64,000 nucleotides of DNA from the NCBI GenBank assembly GCA_016213675.1, contig JACQZW010000059.1:1-64000 (forward strand), written 5' to 3'. The DNA comes from Acidobacteriota bacterium. Lineage in GTDB: Bacteria > Acidobacteriota > Thermoanaerobaculia > Thermoanaerobaculales > Thermoanaerobaculaceae. Below the pieces are notes generated by a model. That model saw only the letters and a list, made by a program, of their open reading frames with translations, made no database searches and was not told where the DNA came from. Shown here piece after piece: positions 51,850 to 61,279 of the stretch (position 1 is the first letter of the stretch; the number at the start of each line of letters is the position of its first letter). Made by a program: the position numbers and the translations under genes.

Positions 51850-54378
51850 CTAGAATTTCTCCCACTCCGAGGCGAGGAAGGCGGCCGCGAAGAAGTCGGG
51901 ACGCGAGTCGTCGTCCATCAGCATGTCGAGCTGGCGGGCGCACATGGTCAGGCGCCCGAGGTCGACGAGCCGCGCCCGCGTGGCGTCGTGGGTGTACTTG
52001 TCGAGCCGCGCCGTGAGCAGGTCCCCCTTCACCGCAACCTCGAAGTCGAGCGCCTGGAGGATGGTCGAGAGGCAGCGCACCCGCCGCTCGCGGCGGTCCA
52101 CGTCGGCGGCTCCGCCGTGGAAGCGGAAGTGGATGTAGTTCTTGTTCTGGCTCTGTCCGCAGTAGGTGTCGACGGTCGAGAAGTGGTAACCCGCCTTGGT
52201 CGAGAAGTTGACGTAGCGGTCCGACAGGATCGCGTACGACAGCCGGCCGACCTGGCGCACCTCCGCCGGCGGCCCGGCCATGCTCTCGCCGAGCACCGAC
52301 AGGAACCCGCGCATCGACACCGGCCGGGGGAGGTCCCAGCGGATGCGCGGCTCGAGCATCCCTTCGAGGAACGCCTTCATCGGCACGCTCGTGACGTCCT
52401 CGGGCCGCACCGTCCGGGCGGCGCTCTTCTCCTCGACGATGCCGCCGCCGACGTCGAACACCCGGATGATCAGCGGCAGCCGCGCGTCCAGCCGGGCCGA
52501 GTGGTGACGGTCCTCGCTTGCCACGTCGCCGTAGTGGAACATCACCTCGTAGACCTTCTCGTGCACGAAGCGGGTGATGTCGTGGAGCGAGCGGCACCCC
52601 GCCGGGGAGAACTCCGGCGAGGCGGGGTCGGTGAGGCGGAGCGGCGTGACCAGCCGCGCGACGGCGCGCAACCGCTCGACGGCCGGCGAGTCGGCGAGCG
52701 GTGACTTGACGGTCCGGCCGCCGGCTCGGGTGAGCAGCGCCCCCTCGACGATGCGCCGCCCGGTGGCGTCGACGGTGACGAACTGGCCGGGGCGAAGCGC
52801 GGCCGTCGCCCCGTCGAGCCCGACGACGGCGGGGACGCCGAACTCGCGGGCGAGGCTGGCCATGTGGCCGGTCGGCGAGCCGACGTCGGTGACGATGGCG
52901 GCGCAGCGCCACATCACCTGCGCGAACGACGGCGACGAGTGCTTGGCCACCAGCACGCCGCCCTCCGGGAAGCGGGCCAGCGCCGCCTCGCCGTCGACCG
53001 TCACGACGGGACCGGACCCGACTCCGGGACAGGCGGTGAAGCCGCCCTCGAGCAGGATGTCGCGGCCGGCGAAGAGGTCGACGGCGGGCGAGGTTTCCAC
53101 CCGGATGGTCACCATCGGCCTGGACTGCAGGACGGTCAGCCGCCCCTCGAAGTCGATCGCCCACTCGACGTCCTGCGGGCGCCCGAAGTGCTCCTCGAGG
53201 CAACGCGCCACGTTGACCAGCCGGCGCAGCTCGTCGGGGCCGAGGAGCGCCGACGGCGCGTAGACCTCGGCGCCCGGGACCGCGACGATCTCCTCGGCGT
53301 TCTCGTCGCCGGCCGCGAGGCGGGCGGCCAGGCCCGGGGTCGTGCTGATCACGACGGCGTCGGCCTCGGGGTCGTCCGGCGGCCTCGAGTACATGATCCC
53401 GGCGCAGCGCGGCACGACCATGCCGACGCAGCCGACGGCCATCAGCGCCTCCCGGGCGGTCAGCCCCTTTTCGAAGCGGTACGCCACCGCGGTGGCGCTG
53501 AAGGCGGACGCCACGACGCTGCGGTAGGCGTCGAGGAGGCGGTCGTGCTCCACGTTGAGCTCGGTGTCGTAGAGCCCTGCGTGCGAGGAGGACAGCGAGT
53601 CCTCGCCCACCGCCGAGCTGCGCACCGCAACGAGCGTGGCGCTCCCGGGGAAGCACTGCGCGTAGGCGTCGCGGATCGCCGCAGCGACGTCCTCCGGGAC
53701 GGGGGCCGCGAGGATCGCCGCGCGGACCTCGTCACAGGCCGCCGGCAGTGCCTCCGGACCGTCCAGCTCGAGGACGCCCTCGAGACGCTCGCAGCGCTCC
53801 CACAGCTCGCCGGCGGCGAGGAAGCGCACCACCGCAGCCGTGGTGATGGCGAAGCCGGGCGGGGCGATCAGCCCGCACTTCCCCGCCACCTCCCCGAGAT
53901 TGGCCATCTTCGACCCGGCGATCGCCGCGTCCTGAGCCCGCAGCGTGGAGATCGGGATCACGAGGGGGCCCTCGACGGCCCCCGGCGGACCGAACAGCCC
54001 CTCGAGCTCGGCGTTCAACGCCCGCAGCGCCTCGTACAGGCCGACGTGCCGGTTCCGCGCGAGCTGGTTCAGGTCCTTGACCATGACGAAGATGTCCATG
54101 GCCGCGCGGCGCACCCCCGCCTCGACGGCGTCGAGCGCGAAGGGACGGTGTCCGAGGAGCTTCTCCTCGATGTCGGCGATCAGCTCGAGCGTGGAGTCGT
54201 TGAGCGACAGGACCTCGCGGAACCGCTCGTACATCAGCCTGAAGGTGGCGCGCTGGGCGGCCGTGTCGCCCTTGCCGGGGCGCTTCCTCCCGAGCACGGT
54301 CAGTGCCCTGCGGAGGCGATCACCCCAAGGAGTCGTCTTCGTTTCCACGGGCCCCGGTTCGTGTGGCGGATCAGTCAC
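51850..54378 (-). CDS. PEP-synthase-like phosphotransferase with novel C-terminal domain (copy 1)
   Basis: 842 residues. Helical N-region (~45-120), PPDK_N ATP-binding domain (~140-430; GSKMANLGEVAGKCG near 155, VAVRSSAVGEDSL near 252), then a swivelling phospho-His domain (~440-560) with His505 in SPTGHMASLAREFGVPAVVG. The PEP/pyruvate TIM barrel is absent. Instead residues ~565-842 form a domain shared with the paralog at 56464: CRSLHDITRF, RVFDVGGGI, PRIRWDLPRPVSMRGF, SYAILSDRYVNFSTKAGYHF and STVDTY. It probably binds a different acceptor. GTG 54378 overlaps the RR stop. Confidence 0.85.
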   Translation of the reverse strand: MTDPPHEPGPVETKTTPWGDRLRRALTVLGRKRPGKGDTAAQRATFRLMYERFREVLSLNDSTLELIADIEEKLLGHRPFALDAVEAGVRRAAMDIFVMVKDLNQLARNRHVGLYEALRALNAELEGLFGPPGAVEGPLVIPISTLRAQDAAIAGSKMANLGEVAGKCGLIAPPGFAITTAAVVRFLAAGELWERCERLEGVLELDGPEALPAACDEVRAAILAAPVPEDVAAAIRDAYAQCFPGSATLVAVRSSAVGEDSLSSSHAGLYDTELNVEHDRLLDAYRSVVASAFSATAVAYRFEKGLTAREALMAVGCVGMVVPRCAGIMYSRPPDDPEADAVVISTTPGLAARLAAGDENAEEIVAVPGAEVYAPSALLGPDELRRLVNVARCLEEHFGRPQDVEWAIDFEGRLTVLQSRPMVTIRVETSPAVDLFAGRDILLEGGFTACPGVGSGPVVTVDGEAALARFPEGGVLVAKHSSPSFAQVMWRCAAIVTDVGSPTGHMASLAREFGVPAVVGLDGATAALRPGQFVTVDATGRRIVEGALLTRAGGRTVKSPLADSPAVERLRAVARLVTPLRLTDPASPEFSPAGCRSLHDITRFVHEKVYEVMFHYGDVASEDRHHSARLDARLPLIIRVFDVGGGIVEEKSAARTVRPEDVTSVPMKAFLEGMLEPRIRWDLPRPVSMRGFLSVLGESMAGPPAEVRQVGRLSYAILSDRYVNFSTKAGYHFSTVDTYCGQSQNKNYIHFRFHGGAADVDRRERRVRCLSTILQALDFEVAVKGDLLTARLDKYTHDATRARLVDLGRLTMCARQLDMLMDDDSRPDFFAAAFLASEWEKF

Positions 54379-54748
54379 GCCGGGCGCCGGCCGCGGCGCG
54401 GCGCACGGTGTCGAGGAGGTCGTCGAGCTCCACGGGCTTGAGGAGGTACTCGAAGGCGCCGAGCTCCATGCCCTGGACTCCGAGCTCGACGGAGGCGTGC
54501 CCGGTGAGGAGGACGACGGCCGTCTCGGGCCACGTGCGGCGCATGCGACGCAGCAGCTCGAGCCCGTCCATCCCCGGCATCTTGACGTCGACGACGGCGC
54601 AGTCGAAGCGCTCCGAGCCCAGCAGGCGCAGGGCGTCGTCGCCGCTCGTCGCGGTGGCGCAGGCCAGACCGCGACGCTCCAGTCGTGCCTTCATCGGCTC
54701 GAGGAACTCGACCTCGTCGTCCACCAGTAGCAGTCTCAGCTCACCCAT
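54371..54748 (-). CDS. Receiver-only response regulator (copy 2)
   Basis: 125 residues, no output domain. RLLLVDDEVEFLEPMKARLERRG, acceptor in AVVDVKMPGMDGLE, TGHASVELG and K in YLLKPVELDDLLDTV. Overlaps PEP-synthase-like copy 1 by eight bases. The neighbouring kinase is its expected partner. Confidence 0.92.
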   Translation of the reverse strand: MGELRLLLVDDEVEFLEPMKARLERRGLACATATSGDDALRLLGSERFDCAVVDVKMPGMDGLELLRRMRRTWPETAVVLLTGHASVELGVQGMELGAFEYLLKPVELDDLLDTVRRAAAGARRD

Positions 54749-54774
54749 CTCCGTCTCCTCCCCGGGTGGCCCCC

Positions 54775-54809
54775 TGGCCCCGGGCCTCGAGCCTCAGGCC
54801 CCAGGCCTG
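54775..54809. repeat. Heptad array, unit AGGCCTC-like
   Basis: Five 7-bp units (TGGCCCC, GGGCCTC, GAGCCTC, AGGCCCC, AGGCCTG) in the gap between the histidine kinase stop and the response regulator start. Confidence 0.65.
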
Positions 54810-54812
54810 TCT

Positions 54813-56471
54813 CTACGCATTGTCGGTCTCCATCGGGAACCACAACGTGAACGCGGTACCTCGAGCTGCCGAGCTCTCGACGCTGATCCGTCCCCCCAGG
54901 TTCCGCATGATCTCCTGGCAGATCGCGAGCCCCAGCCCCGAGTGCTGGCCCTTCCCGGCCTTGGTCGAGAAGAACGGCTCGAAGATGCGCGTCAGGTCCC
55001 GCTCGCCGATGCCCGGGCCGTTGTCCTCGACCTTGACCTCGACCCCACCCTCGGCGGGCCTGACCATGAGTCGCACCTCGCCACCCTCGTGCAGGGCGTC
55101 GAGGGCGTTGTTGATCAGGTTGAGGAAGACCTGCTGCATCTGCGACAGGTTCGAGCGGATCAACGGCACCTCGGCGGCGAAGTCCCGGAACACGTGCACC
55201 CGCGAGGCCTCGATCTCCTTCTCCACGAAGCTGACGGTCTCGTTGAGCGCGGCCGCGACGTCGACCGGCTCGAGCTCCGGACCGACCCGCCGCGAGAACC
55301 CGAGCAGGCGGTGAGTCACCTTGCGGGCGCGCTCGACCTGCGCATCGATCTTGGCGATCCGGTCCTCGAACTCCGCACAGTCCGCGCTCACGGCACCCTC
55401 GGCGAGGATGTCGGAGAGCACGCCGACCTGGGCCTGGATGATCGCCAGCGGGTTGTTGATCTCGTGGGCGACGCCGGCGGCCAGCCGGCCGATTGCCGCC
55501 ATCTTCTGGGTCTGGGCCACCGACTCGTAGAGGGCGGCGCGCTCGGTCTCCAGCCCGCGGATCTGTCGCATCCGGTGCCGCGCGATGAACTGCGAGATCA
55601 GCGGGATCGCGACCAGCCCGAGGACGAACAGGCCGATCACCCCGGGATGGGCGTTCCTGATCAGGGCGACGAACCCGGGGACCCCTTGGCGGGCGACGAG
55701 GACCCAGGCGTCGCCGCGCAGCCACGCGGTGGCGACGTACTCCCGCCGGCCGGCGCTCGCCTCGGTGACGCGGACCCCGGAGTGGAGCGGGATCGCGGCG
55801 AGGTCGGCCCGCTCCATCAGGCGGTGCTCGTCGGAGTAGCGCGTCTGGTACTCCCCGGCCCGGTTGAGGATGAACACGTCGGCGCCCGACTCGAGGCCGC
55901 CCTCGCGAACCAGCTCGGACAGCAGGTCGGTGTCGATGGTCGCCCGCAGGATGTAGTCGGCGCCCGCCTCCCGCTTCTTGACCGCCATGACCATGTGGGG
56001 GAAGCGGCGGAACCCGAGGAAGATGTCGCTCTCGTAGCGCCCCACCACCATGACCTGCTGGAACCACGGCTCCTCGCTGTAGTCGAGGTCGGCCAGCTTG
56101 TACGGGCCGATGTAGGCGATGTGGCGACCGTCCGCGCCGATCAGGCCGAGGTCGATGATGGCGCCGTGGTCGCGCCGCATCTCGGCGAACAGGCTCTCGA
56201 GCGTGGCCGGCTCGGCCAGCTTCGCCGCCGGCTGGGCGGCCGCGGCCAGCTCGAGCTGGCGCAGCGTCTGCTCGAGGAACAGCTCGACCGTCGCCCGCCG
56301 GTTCTTCACCATCGCCTCGAGGACGTTGCGCGTGCGGGTCTCGAAGGCCGCGCGGTTGGCGACGAAGCCGGCGATGCCCATGCCGATCAGGGGAAGCAGG
56401 CCGAAGGCCAAGAGGACCAGGAACATCTGCCCACGCAACCGCCGGTAGGGGTTCTGCGCCGGCCTAGTCAT
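54813..56471 (-). CDS. Membrane sensor histidine kinase with extracytoplasmic sensor
   Basis: 552 residues. TM1 (~16-38), a dCache-like periplasmic sensor (~40-270), TM2 (~275-297), then a coiled linker, HisKA with His336 in MAAIGRLAAGVAHEINNPLA, and HATPase with NLINNALDALHEGG, EDNGPGIGERD, HSGLGLAICQEIM. It overlaps the upstream PEP-synthase-like gene by eight bases. It is the probable source of phosphoryl groups for the two receivers in this locus. The sensed ligand is unknown. Confidence 0.92.
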   Translation of the reverse strand: MTRPAQNPYRRLRGQMFLVLLAFGLLPLIGMGIAGFVANRAAFETRTRNVLEAMVKNRRATVELFLEQTLRQLELAAAAQPAAKLAEPATLESLFAEMRRDHGAIIDLGLIGADGRHIAYIGPYKLADLDYSEEPWFQQVMVVGRYESDIFLGFRRFPHMVMAVKKREAGADYILRATIDTDLLSELVREGGLESGADVFILNRAGEYQTRYSDEHRLMERADLAAIPLHSGVRVTEASAGRREYVATAWLRGDAWVLVARQGVPGFVALIRNAHPGVIGLFVLGLVAIPLISQFIARHRMRQIRGLETERAALYESVAQTQKMAAIGRLAAGVAHEINNPLAIIQAQVGVLSDILAEGAVSADCAEFEDRIAKIDAQVERARKVTHRLLGFSRRVGPELEPVDVAAALNETVSFVEKEIEASRVHVFRDFAAEVPLIRSNLSQMQQVFLNLINNALDALHEGGEVRLMVRPAEGGVEVKVEDNGPGIGERDLTRIFEPFFSTKAGKGQHSGLGLAICQEIMRNLGGRISVESSAARGTAFTLWFPMETDNA

Positions 56472-59019
56472 GCTCTTCTCCCTTGAAGGAGTACTCCCCG
56501 GCCATGAACTTCTCCTCGTGCAGCCTGACCAGCGCGTCCGAGGTCAGGGCCATGTCGAGGTGGTTGACGAAGCCGGTCACCAGCCCGACGAGGGTCAACG
56601 CCGCCTCCATCTCGGCGGCCGGCTTGTGGCGCAGGCGGGCGTTGACCAGGTCGGCCTTGCAGTCCGTCTCGAAGCCGTGGGCGGCCAGCAGCCGCTGGAT
56701 CAGCATCGCCCGGCGGGAGCGCTGCTCGACGCCGGTCGAGCCGCCGACGAAGCGGAACGACGCGTAGTTGGACTCGACGACGTCGCCGACACGCGAGTCC
56801 ACGGTCGAGAAGTGGTAGCCGACCCGCGAGTTCAGGTTCAGGTAGTCGCCCGAGATGAAGGCGTACGACGGCTCGCCCATCGCCCGCACCCGCGAGTCCT
56901 GGTCGAAGTTGTAGTTGACCAGCGCCGACATGAACCCCTGGAGCGAGACCGGCCGGGTCATCCGCCAGCGCAGGCGCGGATCGGTCATGCCGAGCCAGAG
57001 GGCGCGCATCGGCCGGCTCGTGACGTCCGCGAGGGTGACGTCGTCGCTCGTGACGCCGTCGCGCAGGCCGCCGCCGAGGTCGAAGACCCGGCAGTCGATC
57101 GGCACGTCGGAGACCAACCGGTGCAGCTTGCCGCCGCGCCGCAGGGTCCGGTCGCCGAGGTCGAACATCGCCTCGACGGTCGCCTGGTGGCAGAACCGGA
57201 TCATGTCGTGCAGGGTCTTGCACTTCCGTGGCGAGTAGCCGCTCGCCATGCGGTCGCGCAACGTGAGTGGGACGATCAGGTCGGCGACGGAGGCGAGCCG
57301 CTCGAGGTGGGGGTTGCGCGCCGCTGGCGGTCGGGCCGGCGGCACCAACACTGCCTCGACGCGCCCGGCGTAGACCACGCGGGCGTCCGCGTCGACGGTT
57401 ACCGTCGCGCCCGTCGCGAGCGTCGCCGTCGCCGTCCTGGTCGCCAGGAGCGCCGGGACGCGCAGCTCGCGGGCGACGGTCGCGAGGTGCCCGGTGACTT
57501 CGCCCATGTCGGCGACGAGCGCCGCCGCCTTGGGGAGCAGCACGGCGAGGCGCGGGTTCGCCTCACTGGTGACGATCACGCCGCCGGCCGGGAAGCGCAA
57601 CACGTCGAGGTCGGTCTCGACGCGACGGACCTCGCCGCTGCCCGCTCCGCCGCTCGCCCGCGACCCGCCGTCGAGGAGGACGCGCGCGCCTTCGACGCGG
57701 GGACGTACCGGCTGCTCCGCCTCCTCGGCGTGCTCCGGCTGCGGCCGGACCTGCAGCACCCACGGCCTCCCCTCCCGGTCGACGGCCCACTCCATGTCGA
57801 GGGGCATGCCGAGTGCGTCCTCGAGGCGCCAGGCGAGCTCGCTAACGGCCAGCGCCGCGGCCTCGGTGATGACCCCGACACCGGTCAGCGCCTCCCCGAC
57901 CTCCTCGCGCTCGGTTCCCTCCCCGCTGGCGCAGCGCAGCACCGCGGACTGCCGGCCGAGCCGGTGCTCGACGATGCGCCGGGACGCGCGGTCGAGGAGG
58001 AAGCTGTCGGGCTCCGCGGAGCCGTCCACGGCGGAGATGCCCAGCCCGTGGACCGCCTGCAGGAGCGTCACGGTGCGGTCACCGGATCGGCAGGCGCTGT
58101 ACAGCACCCCGGCCGCGGCCGCCTCGACCATCTCCAGCACGCAGCAACACATCGCCACCTCGGCGTCGTCGAAGCCGCGGCCGAGCCGGTAGGTGATGGC
58201 CTGCGGCGAGTACTTCGAGGCGACGACCTGGCGGAACGCGTCGGCCACCCCGCCCAGGCGCACGTTGAGCATCGAGCGGTACTGGCCGGCGAACGACATC
58301 TCCAGCCCGCCCTCCTGGAGCGCCGAGGAGCGGACCGCGAAGCGCGCCTCGCGGCCGCCGGCGACGGCGCGGGCGGCACCGTCGAGCGCCGCGGCGAGGG
58401 CCGGGGGGACCGGGGCGTTCTCGATCAACTGGCTGATCCGTGCCGACGCGGAGAAGCACGCCGCGACGTCGGTCGCGTCGAGGCCGGTGATGACCTCCCC
58501 GACCTGCGCCTCCAGGTCGGAGCCGGCGAGGAACTCGCGGTACGCCGCGGCGGAGGTCGCGAAGCCGTCGGGCACCGAGCCGTGCAGGATGCGCCGGGCC
58601 TCGCCGAGGAAGGCGCTCTTCTGGCCGACCACCTCGGTCATCGCGGCGGTCACCTCGGCAAGCGGTATCACCGGACCCACGGTGCCCAGGAACGGCGTCG
58701 CCTCGGTCCTGCGGGTCACCTTCGTCTTGATCTCGTCGAACCGCGGCCCGAGCGCCTTGAAGCGGTCACCGGTCATGCGGTTCAGGTTGGAGATCATCCG
58801 GTAGGTCTGCACCGTGACCGCGGCGACGAGCCGCCGCACCTCGCCCGCGGTCGCCATTCGCTCGCCGGCGAGCAGCTCCTGGATCGACGCGATCGCGCCG
58901 AGCGCCTGGTTGTTGGCGTGGAGGACCTCGCGGAACGACGCGATCCGCGCCTCGAGGCCGGGAACCGACCCGCTGTTCCGCCGCACGGCCTGGGAGAGGC
59001 GCTCGATGATCCCGCTCAT
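56464..59019 (-). CDS. PEP-synthase-like phosphotransferase with novel C-terminal domain (copy 2)
   Basis: 851 residues, paralog of the gene at 51850. Same helical N-region (FREVLHANNQALGAIASIQE), PPDK_N domain (GQKSAFLGEARRIL near 132, FAVRSSALQEGGL near 230) and swivelling domain with His511 in MGEVTGHLATVARELRVPAL, then the same novel C-domain (CKTLHDMIRFCHQATVEAMF, RVFDLGGGL, PRLRWRMTRPVSLQGF, SRVGYHFSTVDS). No PEP/pyruvate barrel. First gene of the operon; ATG 59019 has a weak ribosome site. The 329 bases upstream hold the 26-bp repeats and little else. Confidence 0.85.
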   Translation of the reverse strand: MSGIIERLSQAVRRNSGSVPGLEARIASFREVLHANNQALGAIASIQELLAGERMATAGEVRRLVAAVTVQTYRMISNLNRMTGDRFKALGPRFDEIKTKVTRRTEATPFLGTVGPVIPLAEVTAAMTEVVGQKSAFLGEARRILHGSVPDGFATSAAAYREFLAGSDLEAQVGEVITGLDATDVAACFSASARISQLIENAPVPPALAAALDGAARAVAGGREARFAVRSSALQEGGLEMSFAGQYRSMLNVRLGGVADAFRQVVASKYSPQAITYRLGRGFDDAEVAMCCCVLEMVEAAAAGVLYSACRSGDRTVTLLQAVHGLGISAVDGSAEPDSFLLDRASRRIVEHRLGRQSAVLRCASGEGTEREEVGEALTGVGVITEAAALAVSELAWRLEDALGMPLDMEWAVDREGRPWVLQVRPQPEHAEEAEQPVRPRVEGARVLLDGGSRASGGAGSGEVRRVETDLDVLRFPAGGVIVTSEANPRLAVLLPKAAALVADMGEVTGHLATVARELRVPALLATRTATATLATGATVTVDADARVVYAGRVEAVLVPPARPPAARNPHLERLASVADLIVPLTLRDRMASGYSPRKCKTLHDMIRFCHQATVEAMFDLGDRTLRRGGKLHRLVSDVPIDCRVFDLGGGLRDGVTSDDVTLADVTSRPMRALWLGMTDPRLRWRMTRPVSLQGFMSALVNYNFDQDSRVRAMGEPSYAFISGDYLNLNSRVGYHFSTVDSRVGDVVESNYASFRFVGGSTGVEQRSRRAMLIQRLLAAHGFETDCKADLVNARLRHKPAAEMEAALTLVGLVTGFVNHLDMALTSDALVRLHEEKFMAGEYSFKGEEHD

Positions 59020-59080
59020 GACGCGCTCAGGGCCATCACAACTCAGTATGGCAGTGCTTTCACAGGCGAGCAACGATACC

Positions 59081-59183
59081 GCCCACCCCTCCAAGCAGGG
59101 ATGCCCGCCCATCCGCCCACCCAGGGTTGCCCCTCCACCCCTCCGACCAGGGGTGCCCTCCCGCCCCTCCGCCCAGGGTTGTA
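59081..59183 (+). repeat. 26-bp tandem repeat, about 3.4 copies
   Basis: Units begin CAGGGATGCCC (59096), CAGGGTTGCCC (59122), CAGGGGTGCCC (59148) and CAGGGTTGTAG (59174). Spaced exactly 26 bp, C-rich on this strand. Same family as 14430. Confidence 0.85.
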
Positions 59184-59225
59184 GCAATAACAGGCACTCC
59201 GAAGGGGGCTCTCGTTCTTGCTTCA

Positions 59226-59275
59226 ACCCTGGAGGGGCGGGTGGGCGGGCACCCCTGGGTGGTTGGGAGGGAGGG
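59226..59275 (-). repeat. 26-bp repeat, inverted copies
   Basis: Reverse-strand units CAGGGGTGCCC and CAGGGTTGAAG with a degenerate preceding unit. They oppose the array at 59081-59183 across a ~40-base spacer, so the transcript could fold into a long hairpin. Confidence 0.75.
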
Positions 59276-59348
59276 CAACGCTCGCCTGCCCCAGTGGTGA
59301 ATCGGGGTTCACCGGCGTAGGCTTGAGCGTGCATTCGGAGGTGGCGAC

Positions 59349-60614
59349 ATGCTGACCGCGAAGACGCTGGGCGAAGGGGCGCGGGCGATGCAGGCGGAGA
59401 TGCGGGAGTTCGCCAAGAGCGTGCCGCGGCAGTTGCTCCTCGACATGGACGCCGACAAGGTGCGCTTCCCCCGCGAGTTCCTCCAGGACGCCGGGCGGCG
59501 CAACCTGCTCGGCCTCCGCTTCGACCCCCGGTGGGGCGGGCGCGGGCTGCCGTGGACCACGGAGATGGTGGCGCTCGAGGAGATCGGCGTGCTCGGAACC
59601 TCGCTGCCCTGCCTGTGGTCGCTGGTGTCGATCGTCGGCGAGGCGATCCACGTCTTCGGCACCGACGAGCAGAAGGCGCGCTTCCTCGCGCCGATGCTCA
59701 AGGGCGAGCTGGCCGCCGCCGAGGCGCTCACCGAGCCGCGCGGCGGCAGCGACTTCTTCGCCGCCACCACGACCGCCCGGCGCGACGGCGACGGCTTCCT
59801 GCTCAACGGTCAGAAGCGCTTCGTCGTCGGCGCCGAGGGTGCGGACGTGATCCTCGTCTACGGTCTCGTCGAGGGGATCGACGACCCCAAGCGCGCGATG
59901 ACCGCGTTCCTCGTCGAGCGCAGCGAGGGCGTCGAGGTCCACCACGTCTACGGCCTGATGGGGACGCGGGGCGGCGGCACCGGCCGCCTCGTCTTCAAGA
60001 ACGCCCGCGTGCCGCTCGCCAACGTGCTCGGCGGCGAGGCCGGGATCGGTCGCGGCACCGCCGTGTTCCACCAGATGATGGTTCCCGAGCGGCTCACCTC
60101 GGCCGGCGGCGCCGTCGGCATGGGACGCGCCGCCATCGAGATCGCCGCCCGCTACGCCGACCGCCGCCACGCGTTCGGCGAGAAGATCCGCCGCTTCGAG
60201 GGGGTGAGCTTCAAGATCGCCGACTCGCTCACGCTGCTCGACGCCGCCCGGGCGCTCAACCACGGTGCGGCCCGCGCCGCCGACGTCGGCGAGGACGCCG
60301 GTACCGTGCGGCGGCTGGTCTCCGAGGCGAAGAAGTTCGCCACCGACTCGGCGTGGACGGTGATCAACCACGCGATGCAGGTGCTCGGCGGCATCGGCTA
60401 CACCAACATCTACCCGGTCGAGCGGCTGCTCCGCGACTGCCGGCTGATCACGATCTGGACCGGCACCAACGAGATCATGGACCTCGTGATCCAGCACGAG
60501 TTCTACCAGCAGTTCCTCACGCAGCAGCCGGTCGCGCGCGACGTCGAGGCCGACGCCGCCGGCGGGGAGTATGCCGACGAGAAGGTGTACAACGAGCCGG
60601 AGGGGCGGGCTTGA
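59349..60614 (+). CDS. Acyl-CoA dehydrogenase
   Basis: 421 residues; FAD-dependent desaturation of an acyl-CoA. Typical blocks: [75 protein letters not shown] and the C-terminal [12 protein letters not shown]. Substrate unknown. GGAGGTGGCGAC precedes the ATG. A 7-bp repeat gap separates it from the MaoC gene, with which it probably forms a fatty-acid or branched-acid oxidation unit. Confidence 0.93.
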   Translation: MLTAKTLGEGARAMQAEMREFAKSVPRQLLLDMDADKVRFPREFLQDAGRRNLLGLRFDPRWGGRGLPWTTEMVALEEIGVLGTSLPCLWSLVSIVGEAIHVFGTDEQKARFLAPMLKGELAAAEALTEPRGGSDFFAATTTARRDGDGFLLNGQKRFVVGAEGADVILVYGLVEGIDDPKRAMTAFLVERSEGVEVHHVYGLMGTRGGGTGRLVFKNARVPLANVLGGEAGIGRGTAVFHQMMVPERLTSAGGAVGMGRAAIEIAARYADRRHAFGEKIRRFEGVSFKIADSLTLLDAARALNHGAARAADVGEDAGTVRRLVSEAKKFATDSAWTVINHAMQVLGGIGYTNIYPVERLLRDCRLITIWTGTNEIMDLVIQHEFYQQFLTQQPVARDVEADAAGGEYADEKVYNEPEGRA

Positions 60615-60651
60615 GGCTTGGGGCTTGAGGCCTGGGGAAGAACAGAGACAG
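60610..60651. repeat. Heptad array, unit CTTGAGG
   Basis: Six units: CTTGAGG, CTTGGGG, CTTGAGG, CCTGGGG, then AAGAACA and GAGACAG, between the acyl-CoA dehydrogenase and MaoC genes, reaching into the dehydrogenase stop. Confidence 0.8.
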
Positions 60652-60665
60652 AGAAAGGGACGGCG

Positions 60666-61124
60666 ATGGCGAAGACGACGATCGATGTCAAGGAGATCAC
60701 GACGCTGGTGGGGCGGAAGTTCGTGGCGGAGCGCTGGCACGAGGTGACCCAGGCGCAGGTCAACGGCTTCGCCGACGCCACAGGCGACCACCAGTGGATC
60801 CACGTCGACCCGGAGCGGGCGCGGCGCGAGTCGCCGTTCGGCCGTCCGATCGCCCACGGTTACCTGTCGCTCTCGCTCGCGCCGATGTTCCTGTTCGAGG
60901 AGCTCGACGTCACCGGGGCGCGTTTCGTCGTCAACTACGGCCTCAACAAGGTGCGCTTCCCCGCCCCGGTCCCGGTCGGCTCGCGGGTGCGCATGGCGTT
61001 CGAGGGGCTCGCGGTCGACCCCATCGAGGGCGGCTGGCAGGTGACGATGAAGGCGTCGCTCGAGGTCGAGGGCTCGCCCAAGCCGGCCGTCGTCGCCGAG
61101 CTCGTGTACCGCTACCTGCTCTGA
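60666..61124 (+). CDS. MaoC-like (R)-enoyl-CoA hydratase
   Basis: 152 residues, hotdog fold. Hydratase 2 motif FADATGDHQWIHVDPERA holds the catalytic Asp and His; PIAHGYLSLSLAPM is the usual following block. AAAGGGACGG precedes the ATG. Hydrates enoyl-CoA in beta-oxidation or polyester synthesis; likely co-transcribed with the dehydrogenase. Confidence 0.9.
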   Translation: MAKTTIDVKEITTLVGRKFVAERWHEVTQAQVNGFADATGDHQWIHVDPERARRESPFGRPIAHGYLSLSLAPMFLFEELDVTGARFVVNYGLNKVRFPAPVPVGSRVRMAFEGLAVDPIEGGWQVTMKASLEVEGSPKPAVVAELVYRYLL

Positions 61125-61201
61125 GCGGCACGACCCACCGCCACCACGGGAAGTCCTGGTAGGGGCGGGGCTTGCCCACGCACGGCGCCAATCCTGCACA
61201 C

Positions 61202-61221
61202 GTGACGAAGGGCGGCCGCGC
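61202..61221. repeat. GGGCGGCC repeat, half copy 3
   Basis: GTGACGAAGGGCGGCCGC followed by GCC, matching the right half of copies 1 and 2, in the gap between MaoC and the dipeptidase. Confidence 0.5.
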
Positions 61222-61279
61222 CACTCTTGCTTGCCCGGGACACGGAGAGCGGTCAAGATACGCGGCGGGGGACGAGACC

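Noticed and set aside
59081-59183. Regularly spaced repeats resembling a CRISPR array
   Set aside because: Units are directly adjacent 26-bp tandem repeats without unique spacers, and no cas genes are present.
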